Assembly (NCBI GenBank): GCA_002005505.1
Contig: MVGU01000871.1
Coordinates: 97,501-125,000, forward strand
DNA from: Botryococcus braunii
Taxonomy: Eukaryota; Chlorophyta; Trebouxiophyceae
Direction of reading: 5' to 3'
Length of the DNA stretch: 27,500 nt
This document shows, one piece after another, positions 1 through 20,156 of the stretch; within the stretch, counting starts at the first letter, position 1, and each line of letters begins with the position of its first letter. The notes below the pieces were generated by a model. It had not been told where the DNA came from. It made no database searches and saw only the letters and a list, made by a program, of their open reading frames with translations. A program made the position numbers and the translations under genes.

Positions 1-493
1 GCTTCTGGAGGATAAGTCGAATATGCCGAATGTGTTCCTCAATCGTCTTGGAGTATATAAGAATGTCGTCCATGTACACAAGCACGAAGTCGTTCACATA
101 TTCCGCGAAGATCTTATTCATGACTGTCTGAAATGTGGCGGGGGCGTTGGTCAACCCAAACGCCAAAACTTTGAAATTGTACTGCCCGAACGGTGTACGA
201 AATCCTGTCTTGGGGACGTCCTCGTCATTGATGCGAATCTGGTGGTAGCCCGATTGTAGATCTAGTGACGAGAAGTAGCTTGCATTTCCCAGAATGTCCA
301 GAGTATCATCGATGCGGGGAAGTGGTGCTCGATGCTTGATGAATGCTTTATTCAACTGTCGGTAGTCCACTACCATGTGCAAGTTGCCATCTTTCTTATT
401 CACGAAGAAGCATGGAGCTGCAAAAGGCGAATGTGAATGCTCGATAAGTCCCTTCTTCAGAAGTCGTTCAATTTCTTCCCACATGGTTCGCTT
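1..493 (-). pseudogene. Reverse transcriptase domain, gypsy type, partial
   Basis: The minus-strand frame opens after a stop at 494-496 and stays open to the left edge. It contains the classic gypsy RT landmarks: VDYRQLNK, LPRIDD, SLDLQSGYHQIRI, GFRTPFGQYNF, AFGLTNAPATFQ and the catalytic YMDD box (complement of 65-76). The stretch therefore covers the fingers and palm up to the catalytic aspartates. Its own frame starts just downstream of where the linker frame fades, so a frameshift separates them within about 457-496. The RT part itself is undamaged within the window. Confidence 0.93.
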
Positions 494-496
494 TCA

Positions 497-762
497 AGCT
501 GTGAGTATCGAGGAAGATATCCAGGCTTAGGCTTGAATCCAGGCTCGAGTTCAATTACATGATTGATGCCTCTATCTGGCGGTAGACCATCTGGTAGATC
601 ATCTGGAAATCTATCTGCAAACTCATGAAGCAAATCACGAAGCACTTGAGGTAGTGAATCAACGTCAACTCCATTTGAATCTGGCTTCTCCAGTACTACT
701 GCGCATAAGATAGCTTGATCTGGCTTGAGCCCATGAGGGGCCATCATAGCTGACAATCTCAA
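497..762 (-). pseudogene. Gypsy protease-RT linker with the HEFxDxFPDDLPDGLPP region
   Basis: The minus-strand reading contains DLLHEFADRFPDDLPDGLPP followed by INHVIELEPG and PRYSQLE. This matches the conserved stretch that leads into gypsy reverse transcriptase. Downstream the frame degenerates, while the true RT continues in another frame, which marks a frameshift near 485-500. Upstream, between 762 and 832, the coding frame is again unclear. Confidence 0.85.
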
Positions 763-831
763 AGGTTTTCCCGATACATGCGAAATGTCATTGCTGCCAA
801 GGTGGAAAGCATGCTTCTCCTTTCAAACCCG

Positions 832-1149
832 TTAGGGCACGACCTTATCGTCATAGTTGAGAACTGCACGAGACTGCAATAAGAAGTCATCACCCAAGTA
901 CACTGTAGACTTGGCTAAGTCTGCCACAACTGCTCTGACTGAAGTATGCAATGAACCGAAAGACAACGGTACAGTAGCCATGCCCTTGACATTCAATGAT
1001 GTGCCGTCTGGGCCATAAGCTGAAACATCCACTTCATGGATTTGAAGTCCAACTTGTGCTACTAAGTCCGAGCTGATGAAGCTGGAAGTGGCTGCTGTAT
1101 CCAGGGTGATGTTGCCGATACCATATGTAGTGTTGGGATGTAATAAGAG
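832..1149 (-). pseudogene. Retroviral-type aspartic protease domain of the gypsy element
   Basis: The frame contains ITLDTAATSSFISSDLV (active-site Asp in DTAA at about 1101-1090) and the second conserved block YLGDDFLLQSRAVLNYD. Together these are the retropepsin signature of gypsy Gag-Pol proteins, with DTAA in place of the commoner DTGA. A stop at 1150-1152 interrupts this frame upstream, while another frame (1385-1062) stays open there, so a frameshift near 1140 is likely. The frame ends with a stop just below 835. Confidence 0.85.
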
Positions 1150-1449
1150 TCAGACGGAGACGGAAAGGCAGATTCGATGATTACATTGGCTGATCTTCGA
1201 GTCTCTTGTATGCGCGTTGCTGAGCCGTCAAGACCAACCCGCTGACGTAACGCGCGGTAACGAGATATCAAAGGACGATCGCACTGACCTTCGATTGTAC
1301 CGCCGCTGCTCGGAACGGAGACCTCGAGCGCGGTTACATCTGGCCTCCGGATCCGAGTACTGACATCCAAATCTTCTACTGCCAATAGCCTCTAATTGAG
1401 ATGCTCTATTCATACATAAAGTTCAGCTCCCTCAAGGGAGTCCAACCGC

Positions 1450-1535
1450 TATCCCCCCCCCGGGGGGTGGGGGGGGGTAGGCGGGTAGACCCGCATGGGC
1501 CAATGCCCCGGGGAGGGGGGGGGGGGGGGGGGCAG
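1450..1535. repeat. G/C homopolymer tracts
   Basis: The stretch contains runs of C, a long G run around 1463-1478 and a second, mostly G run around 1514-1532. Such tracts are prone to sequencing and assembly errors, so lengths and frames near here should not be trusted. From 1536 to about 2140 I see no gene; the only distinct structure is the palindrome at 1655-1678. Confidence 0.8.
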
Positions 1536-1654
1536 AATAGTTATTACATAAGGACGCGTCCCTCTAAAGGACGAAATTAGTGGAGATTATTTCGATACGC
1601 AAGTTGGTGAGAAACTTTTATTGACAAGTCATAACTTATGTCTAGTAGTCAACG

Positions 1655-1678
1655 TTCCAGACATAATTATGTCTGGAA
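1655..1678. repeat. Perfect 24-bp palindrome
   Basis: The half-site TTCCAGACATAA is followed immediately by its exact reverse complement. The palindrome sits inside a short direct duplication: TATGTCTAGTAGTCAAC, then TATGTCTGGAAGTCAAC starting within the palindrome. No gene is seen around it. Confidence 0.85.
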
Positions 1679-2139
1679 GTCAACATAATTATAATACAAA
1701 GGTCGGCCTGAGGCTTTGGCCCTGCTCATAGTAACCAGACGTCGTCAGGTAAGAAAATATGTCACAGTTGTCATCAAAGAAATGTCGACTAGAGATATCT
1801 GTAGAAAGCAAAGAAGCAGGCAAATAGTGTGTAGTGTACGCTTGTAGCAAGCTTCCGTTGCGACTTTTGAATTTCCGTAGGGATCGGAATCTCCGCATCA
1901 TTTTAATCGAACTAAAAGCTCGACCTTACGTCGTAGAAAATCCAACTTTGTCCTTGTTTGTTTTTTGCTTACCGTCAAATACTGGAATACTGCTGATCTG
2001 TTCGGTACCTGTATCGCAGATGGCGTACAAGTATGCAGGCAGGAGATCTTATCGGCAGCTCAAACTTCGCAGTTCATATCCGTATCAATAGAACGGCAGC
2101 GCAAGCGTAAGGCCCCAACGAGGCACGGCATGCGGCAGC

Positions 2140-4424
2140 ACGGCAGCTTTGGGTGCGCATTCATCCGGCGTGCTAGACGCAGCGATCCCCAGCGGCCTCG
2201 CACAACATCCCTTTGTCTCGCTGACTTCTGGCTGTCAGCCATCCAAATCCCCCCTGCACAACGGCCTTCATGCAGTGGGCAGCAACCCAAGGGAGAAAGG
2301 ATGCCACCTCCGCAACTGAGACAGGCACCTAAATGAAGATTGAAACGTAGCCGGACGCAATGTAGCACCAGACGCAGCGTCCGCCCGAATCACAGCGGGC
2401 TAAATGTCTTCAAGGAACTGAAAACCTACAAATGTCTTCAAATATTTTCAAAGGACTGCCAACCCGCAATCTGTACTGCACTCGACATACATGTCTGCAA
2501 ACAGAGGTAAACGCCTCCACACCTGCAACGTGCCTGTGCAATAGGCTTGCATGAAGAACATGGAAAGTCAAAAGTAGCTTGAGACAGGGGTGATGGGTTG
2601 CGCCCCCAGGACAGACTACAATCACCAAATTTGTCCGACAGCTGGAAAAGCCAACCAAAATGATCCTATGGCAAAGCACCGAGACCGACAAGTCCAGCCC
2701 TCCCGCCCTGCCACCCTCCCCAAAGCTCAGTTTCCCGCTCTCCTCCCCTTTCCTTCCGTTCCCCCAATCCCCCAACCCTCTCTCCCCTCCTCACCGCTGC
2801 TCTCTACGTTAACTTTCTGTCTGCCTTTTTATTCAATTGCAATGATTCCTAGTCCTTTACATGATGGCACGACTCCAAACAGAATCTACGCCACAATATC
2901 CACCGAGGGGGAATCAAAACACGCACGGGTGTGGGGACGGGTGGATAGAGGGGCCCCACGCCCGCCACCTCAAGTAGAGGTTGAATTGCGGCGCCCAGAA
3001 TTCTGATCACGCATCCTAATGGCTGTGAAGGCTCGCTCTGCATCTGGGGCCACCCCTGGCACGTAGCTGTTCGAGGACCATTCCTCGCCCACAAGGCTTG
3101 AGATACGAGCAGTGCCCGAATGCCAACCCTGTATTGAAGCTGGATTGCGCCACATGCCCAAGGACTCGGCGGTCTTCTTGCACGCCAGATATTCCAACCC
3201 ACATGCACTGACGGACATGAGCAGCGACACGCGGAAATATTTTGCAACGCAACTCATCATGGTGAATGTCCCAGAAAACAGTGAATGTGGAGAATTGAGT
3301 TCCAGAGGTCCGGCACCAACTCCTCCAGCAGTACGATGTGCCATTCGCGGAAGTGAATGTCGCAATAGAACTTCCATTTGAGATTCTGGAGGGCTCCTGG
3401 CTGGAAGCGGGCCGGTTGATGAACCTCTGCGAACTGAGGTGACCCTACTGGCCTCAGATCCGGCCAGGGCTCACCCTCTGAGAGCTTGAACACCTCTCTC
3501 AGATATGCTTCTGGCCTGCTGACCAACGCCTCGGCCTTGGGCATGCGACCCACAGTACCAGGGTGTCAATTATCTGGGCGCCAAACACAGTCACAGCTGC
3601 ATGTTCAAGCCCCTGCTCATCTTGGGCACAGCGCTCCTGGTACACTTCCTTGAACACCTTTCCCAGTGGAGCCAGCTTGGCAAGGTCACGAACGGATAGA
3701 GCGTGGCTGGCCAAGATACTTTCCTGCAGCTCCCAAGGAAGGTTCCTCCAGTGGGGAAAACAGGTATTAGAATGCATATCCATATCAGCATTCCCCATGA
3801 GGCGCTTGCAGTGTCTCTTCGTGTCCTGTTACCCAAGCAGCGCCGACTGTTGAGTAAAACCTGATAGCAGATGCACGTTGCATATTGCACAATACTGAAA
3901 GACGTTCCCAGGAAATACAAACATTTCACATATAATCTGCATGTGATGGGTATTGAATATCCACAGCAGTAGGCAGTAATCGGTTCGCCAGGTCGACTAA
4001 AGACCCCCAAAAGTTCTGACACTATCATTCGACGGTTACAACTCTAAGAACTGCACCCGGAGGAAGTTCTGATCAATCACGGCCATGACTATTCATTACA
4101 GTTGCAGCAGTACAGCCGTTCCCTTGGCACAAGTCTTCTAAACAAGCGTTGTATGCAGCAAATAAGCCCTAATTATGTAAGAAGCTTACCTGGTTAATCA
4201 TGCTTTTGTCATGACGAGCGCAAGGCCGTTTCATTATGAACGCTAGTCCTGTGGAATCTTATCTGTCCAGCGGCGGCTCAGTGAACTGACGAACTAGGTA
4301 TGGAAATCCCCGTATTATTACAAATGCATTATCACCCGAACACCATGTGGATGTGTAGAGCTTTATCAATGGCGGTCGCCTGTCTGTGGGCCATCCGAAC
4401 CAACTCCTGGTAGCCTCCCCTCAT
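2140..4424. repeat. Tandem segmental duplication, left copy
   Basis: This block aligns along its length with about 5040-7256 in the same orientation. Shared landmarks are the GCATTCATC block (2158 and 5048), the ATTGAAACGTAG block (2339 and 5234), the GCGCCCCCAGG block (2598 and 5637), the F-box coding region, and a ~400-bp block upstream of that gene ending in CAACTCCTGGTA. Divergence is considerable, with many substitutions and small indels, so the duplication is not recent. End points are approximate and judged by eye. Confidence 0.85.
2970..3798 (-). pseudogene. F-box-like protein gene, left copy, broken by frameshifts
   Basis: The minus strand encodes recognisable counterparts of the intact copy at 5653-6624, but in three frames. 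The first frame (from ATG at 3798) gives MGNADMDMHS, then an F-box-like helix set: NLPWELQESILASHALSVRD followed by LAKLAPLGKVFKEVY, ending near 3553. The second frame (about 3490-3300) carries FKLSEGEPWPDLRP and ARFQPGALQNL. The third (about 3250-2970) carries LACKKTAESLG and VPGVAPDAERAFTAIRMR. At least two frameshifts separate these blocks, so no full-length product is expected. The F-box portion alone remains open and could in principle yield a short ~95-residue peptide. Confidence 0.75.
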
Positions 4425-4690
4425 GCTGCATTCGATCACAATTCTAGCTGTTAAAAGGACACAGAAAATTCAATCTAACTTGCTAATAGAGTATCTCAAG
4501 CCCACGTGTTGGCGCCCGGCGTGAAAGGTCATTTTTTGAACTTACTGCTTTAGAATTCCGGATGCATCGCCTGAGAACCCCGAGTTGACCGGTGCTCTAG
4601 ACATTGCCCTCGGGCCTCTTTACAACCCTAAACCCTAGCTCCCACCTGTTGTCACTGGCCGTCCTCAGGAGGAGATCACAGACAGACCAT
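4425..4690. other. Spacer between the segmental duplicates; no gene seen
   Basis: This is unique-looking sequence between the end of the left duplicate and the 81-bp repeat array. It contains a minimal plant-telomere-like CCCTAAACCCTA at 4626-4637, too short to call an interstitial telomere. Confidence 0.5.
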
Positions 4691-4903
4691 GCAACGGCCA
4701 GTTACTCACATATTCACTAGAAATATGGGTATGTACAGTATTGTCGACCTCGCAATGGTCCTTCTGGCACTGCAACGGCCAGTAACTCTCATATTAACTA
4801 GAAATATGGGTATGTACAGTATTGTCGACCTCACAATGGTCCTTCTGGCACTGCAACGGCCAGTTACTCACACATTCACTAGAAACATGGGTATGTACAA
4901 GGT
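4691..4903. repeat. 81-bp tandem repeat, about 2.6 copies
   Basis: Units start at 4691, 4772 and 4853 with GCAACGGCCAGT and contain GAAATATGGGTATGTACAGT and GTCGACCTC. The first two are nearly identical; the third is cut off after GGGTATGTACA. The period is divisible by three, so reading frames pass through it on both strands, which is not evidence of coding. A diverged relative of the unit's second half occurs at 7884-7941, so this is a dispersed family and not purely a local slippage product. Confidence 0.9.
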
Positions 4904-5039
4904 CCTTCAGACATCTATCCTTGACACGGCCAATGGCGGCATGGGGCCCGTCTGCCCGACAGCACTGCGAGTCGGGGTGCTCTTGGGTATTACGCGCGGC
5001 AGGCCTCCAGGAGGCACCGGGTGCTGGAGCGCGGCCGCT

Positions 5040-7256
5040 CTGCGAGCGCATTCATCTGGCCTGGTAGATGCAGCGCTCCCTAGCAGCCTCTCACAACAGT
5101 ACTTTGTCCCGTCTCGTTGCCTTCAATCCCACCTGCACAATGACATTCATGCAGTCAGCAGAAAATCAAGGGAGAAAATAACGCACCCTCCGAAAATAAG
5201 AATACGCGTATAAAGGCACCACTGAAATGAAAATTGAAACGTAGTCGGACACACGATATAGGGCAGACCGACAGCGAACCATGATCAATGCTGCCAGCAG
5301 AGTGGAAGAAATCAAAAGACATCGCGCGAAAGGATCCGGGGGTTTTTGGAGGCTCTGCCAATCGACACTTTTGTTTTGCACTCAACAATTGTTTATGGCA
5401 AAGGGTCTGCACACAGAGGTAAGGGCCTGCACATTTGGAACGGTCCTGGTGCAACTTGATTGCATCCAGAACAGGCAAGGCCACAGTCAGGGTTTTTTTT
5501 TTTAGTTTTTGCCTTGCGGCCCAGTGGCCGATGAAGGGGGTCTTGCACGTTTGACCTGCGGCAAATCATGGCTGGCCACCTCCCATTGCTTACAAAATGT
5601 GTGGCCCACAGTAGCTCAAGGAACGGGTGATGCGTTGCGCCCCCAGGGCAGTCTACAACCAGCCACTCTGTTCTACAGTTGGAAATGATGGCACACAACT
5701 TCCAACAGAATCTACCTGGCAACAGCCATTGAGGGGCAGACAAACCACGCCCGGCTGTGGCGATAGGGGGGGGGGGGGGCGGGCGTACCCCTGCCACGAC
5801 AAGGAAACCCCAAACTTGCAGCGCCCAAAGTTCCATATCCGCATGTTAATGGCTGAGAAAGCGCGCTGGACATCTGGGGGCACCCCCGGCACGTCGTTAA
5901 AGGGCAAATCTGAAGTTAAACAGGGCCTTTCACCGGACCTCCGACGCACACGAACATAGCCCGAGGAGAAACCCTGTCTTAGGGCTGGATCGTGCCAGCT
6001 GCCCAAGGACTCCGCAGCCTTCTTGCAGGCCAGATACACCACCCCCAGGCATGGAAGGGCCTGGGCGGCAACACGCGGACTTGGATAGCAATTCAGCTCA
6101 CGCTCAGAAACACTGATAAGGAGAATTGTGTTCCAGCTGGCCAGCCCTGACTCCACCCGCAGTGCCATGCTCCGAGGGCAGACGTGATGCCAGGTACTGA
6201 ACTCCCAACAGAGATTCTGGAGGTCCCCCGGTAGGAAGCGCGCGGGTTGCTGCAACTGTGCGAACCGATAGGGCGGCAGCGGCCTCAGATCCGGCCAGGG
6301 CTCACCCTCTGAGAGCTTGAATTGCCATAAGATAGGGTTGTAGCTTGATGTCGGACTCCGCGTTGGGCATGAGAGCCAGCACACCAGGGTGTCAACAGCC
6401 TGGGCGCCAAGGACAGACACGGCTGCATGTTCAAGCCACTGCTCCTCTTCGGCACATCGCTCAAGGTACACTTCCTTGAACACTTTGCCCAGCGGAGCCA
6501 GCTTCGCAAGGTCACGAAGGGACAGAGCGCGGCTGGCCAAGACACTTCTCTGAAGGTCCCGAGGGAGGTTCTTCCAGTGCGGAAAACCAGTAAGAGAATG
6601 CATATTCGAATTAGCATTTTCCATTGGGCGCTTGCTGCAATTCCTGTCAGCCACAGAATGCCAACTTCGAGTAAAATCAATTTGGAAATGCATGGTGCAT
6701 CATGCACAGCACCGAAGAAGCTCCCCAGGAAGCACAAACATGGTACTATCTGGGCATCAGTTTTGTCTGTGGTAGGTACTGAATCTCCACATCAATCATT
6801 GCTACATAATGGGTCCCCCACGACGCAAAAAAGACTCTCGACAATTCTAACAAATATTTTTTGACGGTTTTGCTTCTAGGAACGGAAACCGAGGAAGTTC
6901 TGCTCAATCAATGCCTCGACTGTTTCTCCACGTTGCAACAGGTGAGCAGGTCCCTTAGCAAAGGCATCCTTAACAAGCGATGAAAGCAGCAAATGGCCGT
7001 TAGTGCTGTGCGATACTTACTTGTTACATTACTCTTTTGTCGAAACAAGTGCGAAGCCGTTTCGTTATAAATACTACTAGTCCTGTAGACTCCTAGCTTT
7101 CTTGCGGCGGCTCTATCAAGAAACGAACTCGATATGGAAATCCACGCATTACCACGCATGCATTATCACCCGAAAACCTTGTGGAAGTTTAGAGTGATAT
7201 CAACGCTGGTCGCATTTCTGTGGGTCATACGAACAACTCCTGGTACCCTCGCCTCC
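5040..7256. repeat. Tandem segmental duplication, right copy
   Basis: Direct-orientation counterpart of the block at about 2140-4424. It contains the open F-box-like gene (5653-6624) and the shared ~400-bp upstream block, whose landmarks include GGAAGTTCTG, TATGGAAATCC and TGCATTATCACCCGAA. The right copy is the better-preserved one at protein level. Confidence 0.85.
5653..6624 (-). CDS. F-box-like protein, right copy, open
   Basis: This is a 323-residue reading. I chose the ATG at 6624 (MENANSNMHS) because the paralogue at 3798 starts at the matching place (MGNADMDMHS); the frame is open 69 nt further upstream to an ATG at 6693. Residues ~15-60 form an F-box-like helical block: KNLPRDLQRSVLASRALSLR then DLAKLAPLGKVFKEVY, with the typical LP at the start. 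F-box proteins are usually substrate adaptors of SCF ubiquitin ligases through SKP1. The rest, including FKLSEGEPWPDLRP, VVYLACKKAAESLG and VPGVPPDVQRAFSAI, is shared with the paralogue but belongs to no family I recognise; no kelch or leucine-rich repeats are evident. The last ~60 codons cross a poly-G/C run (about 5766-5779), so the C-terminus is doubtful. The broken neighbour suggests a duplicated family under weak constraint. Confidence 0.6.
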   Translation of the reverse strand: MENANSNMHSLTGFPHWKNLPRDLQRSVLASRALSLRDLAKLAPLGKVFKEVYLERCAEEEQWLEHAAVSVLGAQAVDTLVCWLSCPTRSPTSSYNPILWQFKLSEGEPWPDLRPLPPYRFAQLQQPARFLPGDLQNLCWEFSTWHHVCPRSMALRVESGLASWNTILLISVSERELNCYPSPRVAAQALPCLGVVYLACKKAAESLGSWHDPALRQGFSSGYVRVRRRSGERPCLTSDLPFNDVPGVPPDVQRAFSAINMRIWNFGRCKFGVSLSWQGYARPPPPLSPQPGVVCLPLNGCCQVDSVGSCVPSFPTVEQSGWL

Positions 7257-7532
7257 ATCACCACAATAATGACTCAGCAAGACTTGGATCGCCGTAACTC
7301 TATCCGGTCATCCGACCTTTCCGGCGGTCCCCTACAAGGGGGAAAGGCGGGAAAATTGCAGGGCACTGCCTGGCAATAGATCTGTTGAAGATCTGGCTCT
7401 GGTGAGCGGACAAGAGAATTGACCGAGTAGCCTGCCGTGTAAATCTCATGTCAGTGGGGTGGAGTGGCTATGCATTTGAAGTGCACAGTGTGGGGAATGT
7501 TCTACATTTAATATTTTTCCTGTGAGCCGGGA

Positions 7533-7533
<1 letters not shown>
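7257..7533. other. No gene seen
   Basis: This stretch lies between the duplicated segment and the CA microsatellite. It contains a short inverted motif (TAGATCTGTTGAAGATCTGG, about 7378-7397) and nothing recognisable as coding. Confidence 0.4.
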
Positions 7534-7613
<80 letters not shown>

Positions 7614-7629
7614 GCGCACACACATTCAG

Positions 7630-7715
<86 letters not shown>

Positions 7716-7859
7716 GGGGGGGGAGGAGGGGGGGTCAGAGAAGGTGGGGTAGAGGGAGAGGGAGAGGGAGAGAGGGGTGGTAGAGGGAGATGGAAAGGGT
7801 TAGGGGGGAATGTGGAAGGGAGAGAGGGGAGGGGGGGGGGAAGAAAGAGGGAGAAGCAA
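7534..7859. repeat. Interrupted (CA)n microsatellite followed by a GA and G-rich purine tract
   Basis: CA dinucleotides run from 7534 to 7698, with CGCG interruptions around 7609-7640. They are followed by (GA)n and about 145 nt of almost pure purine on the plus strand, rich in GGGAGA and G runs. Long cysteine/valine or threonine/histidine readings here are repeat artefacts. The purine tract could form triplex or G-quadruplex structures; that is inference from composition. Confidence 0.95.
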
Positions 7860-7883
7860 CTGTCATGTTACACACAATATGCA

Positions 7884-7941
7884 AATAGAAACATGGGTAT
7901 GTACATTGGTTTCGACCTCACAGTGGTCCCTGTGGTACCAC
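7884..7941. repeat. Diverged single copy related to the 81-bp repeat
   Basis: GAAACATGGGTATGTACA followed by TTCGACCTCACAGTGGTCC matches the second half of the 4691-4903 unit (GGGTATGTACAGTATTGTCG, then ACCTCACAATGGTCC). This single copy lies about 3 kb from the array. It joins directly onto the unrecognised coding-like stretch to its right. Confidence 0.7.
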
Positions 7942-8254
7942 AAGGGCAGAGGTGTGTTATACTCATCAATGAGGATACCACAAAGAATGTTCTGAGTGGC
8001 GACCATCTTCTGCAAAACCAAGGCATGGTCTACACACGGCACCTTCAAGCGAAGATCGATCATCGAAGGCACCTCCAAGCGGACAAGTCGGTGCAGGTCA
8101 TCTCAAGAACTGACGGATGGGAGTGCGGGCCTCATATTAGAAGCAGCTTGGCCCATAGCAAGCTGGGCGACAACCGACGCATGCAGCTGCAGGCCTTGAG
8201 ACACAAGCCCTTCGTTGCAGCTTCCAAACGTGTCAAATATGGCATCATCATGTG
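7942..8254 (-). pseudogene. Unrecognised coding-like stretch, probably remnant
   Basis: Two minus-strand readings look more protein-like than their surroundings. One, entered through the poly-glutamate coded by the CCT repeat, continues with FDTFGSCNEGLVSQG and LHASVVAQLAMGQAASNMRP and stops near 8106. The other (about 8110-7930) contains VPSMIDLRLKVPCVDHALVL, QKMVATQNILCG and ILIDEYNTPLPLW. They are in different frames, have no clear start and match no family I know. A decayed gene or the coding part of a dispersed repeat is more likely than an active gene. Confidence 0.3.
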
Positions 8255-8329
8255 CCTCCTCCTCCTCCTCCTCCTCCTCCTCCTCCTCCTCCTCCTCCTC
8301 CTCCTCCTCCTCCTCCTCCTCCTCCTCCT
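8255..8329. repeat. (CCT)25 trinucleotide microsatellite
   Basis: Twenty-five uninterrupted CCT units. The strand-dependent translations are poly-Pro, poly-Leu, poly-Arg, poly-Gly or poly-Glu, so reading frames across it are not informative. Confidence 0.97.
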
Positions 8330-8417
8330 AATCTCTTCCTCCCATCCAAATCTCCTCGTAGAGAAAGAGCGCCCGCTTCTTCCTCGCACGACCACCTAAA
8401 CCTTCCCACTCCTTTCC

Positions 8418-8572
8418 AGGTCATCGTGTTCTTCTTCACATCCGCTGCTCATGAAAGGGCAGGCAGTATCGGGAAGATTCCAGGTATGAAAGATGGTATG
8501 AAGATGGTATGAAAGATGGGAAGATTCCAGGTATGGAAGATTCCAAGTGCCAAACCCCACGCGGTATGATTT
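8418..8572 (-). pseudogene. Degenerate duplicate of the 3' end of fumarylacetoacetase exon 10 and its 3' flank
   Basis: On the plus strand, GCTCATGAAAGGGCAGGCAG and, further right, GCCAAACCCCACGCGGTA match the true exon 10 end at 8949-9004 (GCTCATGGAAGGGCGGGCAG and GCCGAACCCCACGCGGTA). The flanking TTCTTCTTCAC block matches the sequence just 3' of the real stop codon. In the minus reading the copy begins YRVGFGT like the real exon, then diverges. Between the two matching blocks it carries an expanded short repeat based on GGTATGAAAGAT and GAAGATTCCAGG (about 8470-8548). It has no coding capacity for an FAH C-terminus. Confidence 0.75.
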
Positions 8573-8950
8573 CACAAGGGACAAGTACAGACGGATGCAA
8601 CTCATGGTATTCAGCGTATGCCAGATCTCGTTACAATATGTGTCCCTGTTGCTTAAGACCACGGATCATGCCCTCGAGCTTCGCTATAACCTATACCACG
8701 TTAGTACCACTTGCACCAGTACGCTTACACGAATCCTTATCCAGAAGGTCACCAAAACCAAGGGTCCGACCCCAGCACTTAGCCGATTCGAACCCGATCT
8801 TTAGTCACTATTACAACTCCCCCCATCTTTACGGCCTCGCTCCCCCGCGGGACCCTGGTGATATACTCATTGCACGTGTCAGCTTGCAAGGCTCCGCACC
8901 CTTCATACCTTAACCGTTGGAGCGGTCATGGTCTTCTTCTCATCAGGTGC
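8573..8950. other. 3' flank of the FAH gene; no gene recognised
   Basis: No confident open gene. A plus-strand reading of about 85 codons (8547-8804) has no recognisable family. A GATTCGAACCC at 8785-8795 resembles a tRNA B-box on the minus strand, but no cloverleaf can be drawn. I see no convincing polyadenylation signal for the FAH gene. Confidence 0.4.
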
Positions 8951-19522
<10,572 letters not shown>

Positions 19523-19768
19523 CGAATGGTTCAGAGAGCGTCTAACGAAGAACTTGTTGCAGATCAAGAAAGGTAGACCATTACACCTTCATCTATCAAC
19601 TAGCTTCCAACAGATGAAGCAGTTACCGCCAGCAACTTATAAACATGTCGAAATGCGATTGCAGTCCCCCATGTGCCTCACGGCATGTGGATGTGACTAC
19701 GAGCTGTGGTCCGTGAATCTACTGTACGTCAGCGCTCCCAACCAAAAAGATTGCCGGAAAGCATGCAC
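19523..19768 (-). promoter_or_regulatory. Probable FAH 5' UTR and promoter region
   Basis: Sequence immediately upstream of the FAH start codon and before the TG microsatellite. A TATA-like TTTATAAG in transcript sense lies at about 19636-19643, some 115 bp upstream of the ATG. No other motif stands out, so this is a positional call. Confidence 0.4.

Positions 19769-20156
<388 letters not shown>

Larger units (their letters stand above)
1..1413 (-). mobile_element. Degenerate Ty3/gypsy LTR-retrotransposon pol fragment (protease, linker, reverse transcriptase)
   Basis: Read on the minus strand, the segment shows gypsy pol domains in the usual order: an aspartic protease (about 1130 to 832), a protease-RT linker (762 to 497) and the first part of reverse transcriptase (487 to 1), which runs off the left edge. 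No single frame carries all three, and at least two frameshifts are visible, so this copy cannot encode a normal polyprotein. A minus-strand open stretch at 1385-1062 may be the remains of the gag-protease junction, but I recognise no zinc knuckle. No LTR is visible above 1413. RNase H and integrase would lie left of the window. The domain assignment is secure; the right-hand limit is approximate. Confidence 0.9.

Noticed and set aside
4626..4637. Plant telomere-like CCCTAAACCCTA
   Set aside because: Fewer than two full repeats; expected by chance at this scale.
4689..5213. 174-codon plus-strand reading with repeated TRNMGMYSIVDL
   Set aside because: Its repetitive part comes from the 81-bp repeat; the remainder lies in the duplicated segment without a recognised domain.
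7468..7695. Cys/Val minus-strand readings
   Set aside because: Pure CA/TG microsatellite translation.
8785..8795. tRNA B-box-like GATTCGAACCC (minus strand GGGTTCGAATC)
   Set aside because: No T-stem pairing, A-box or acceptor stem could be drawn around it.
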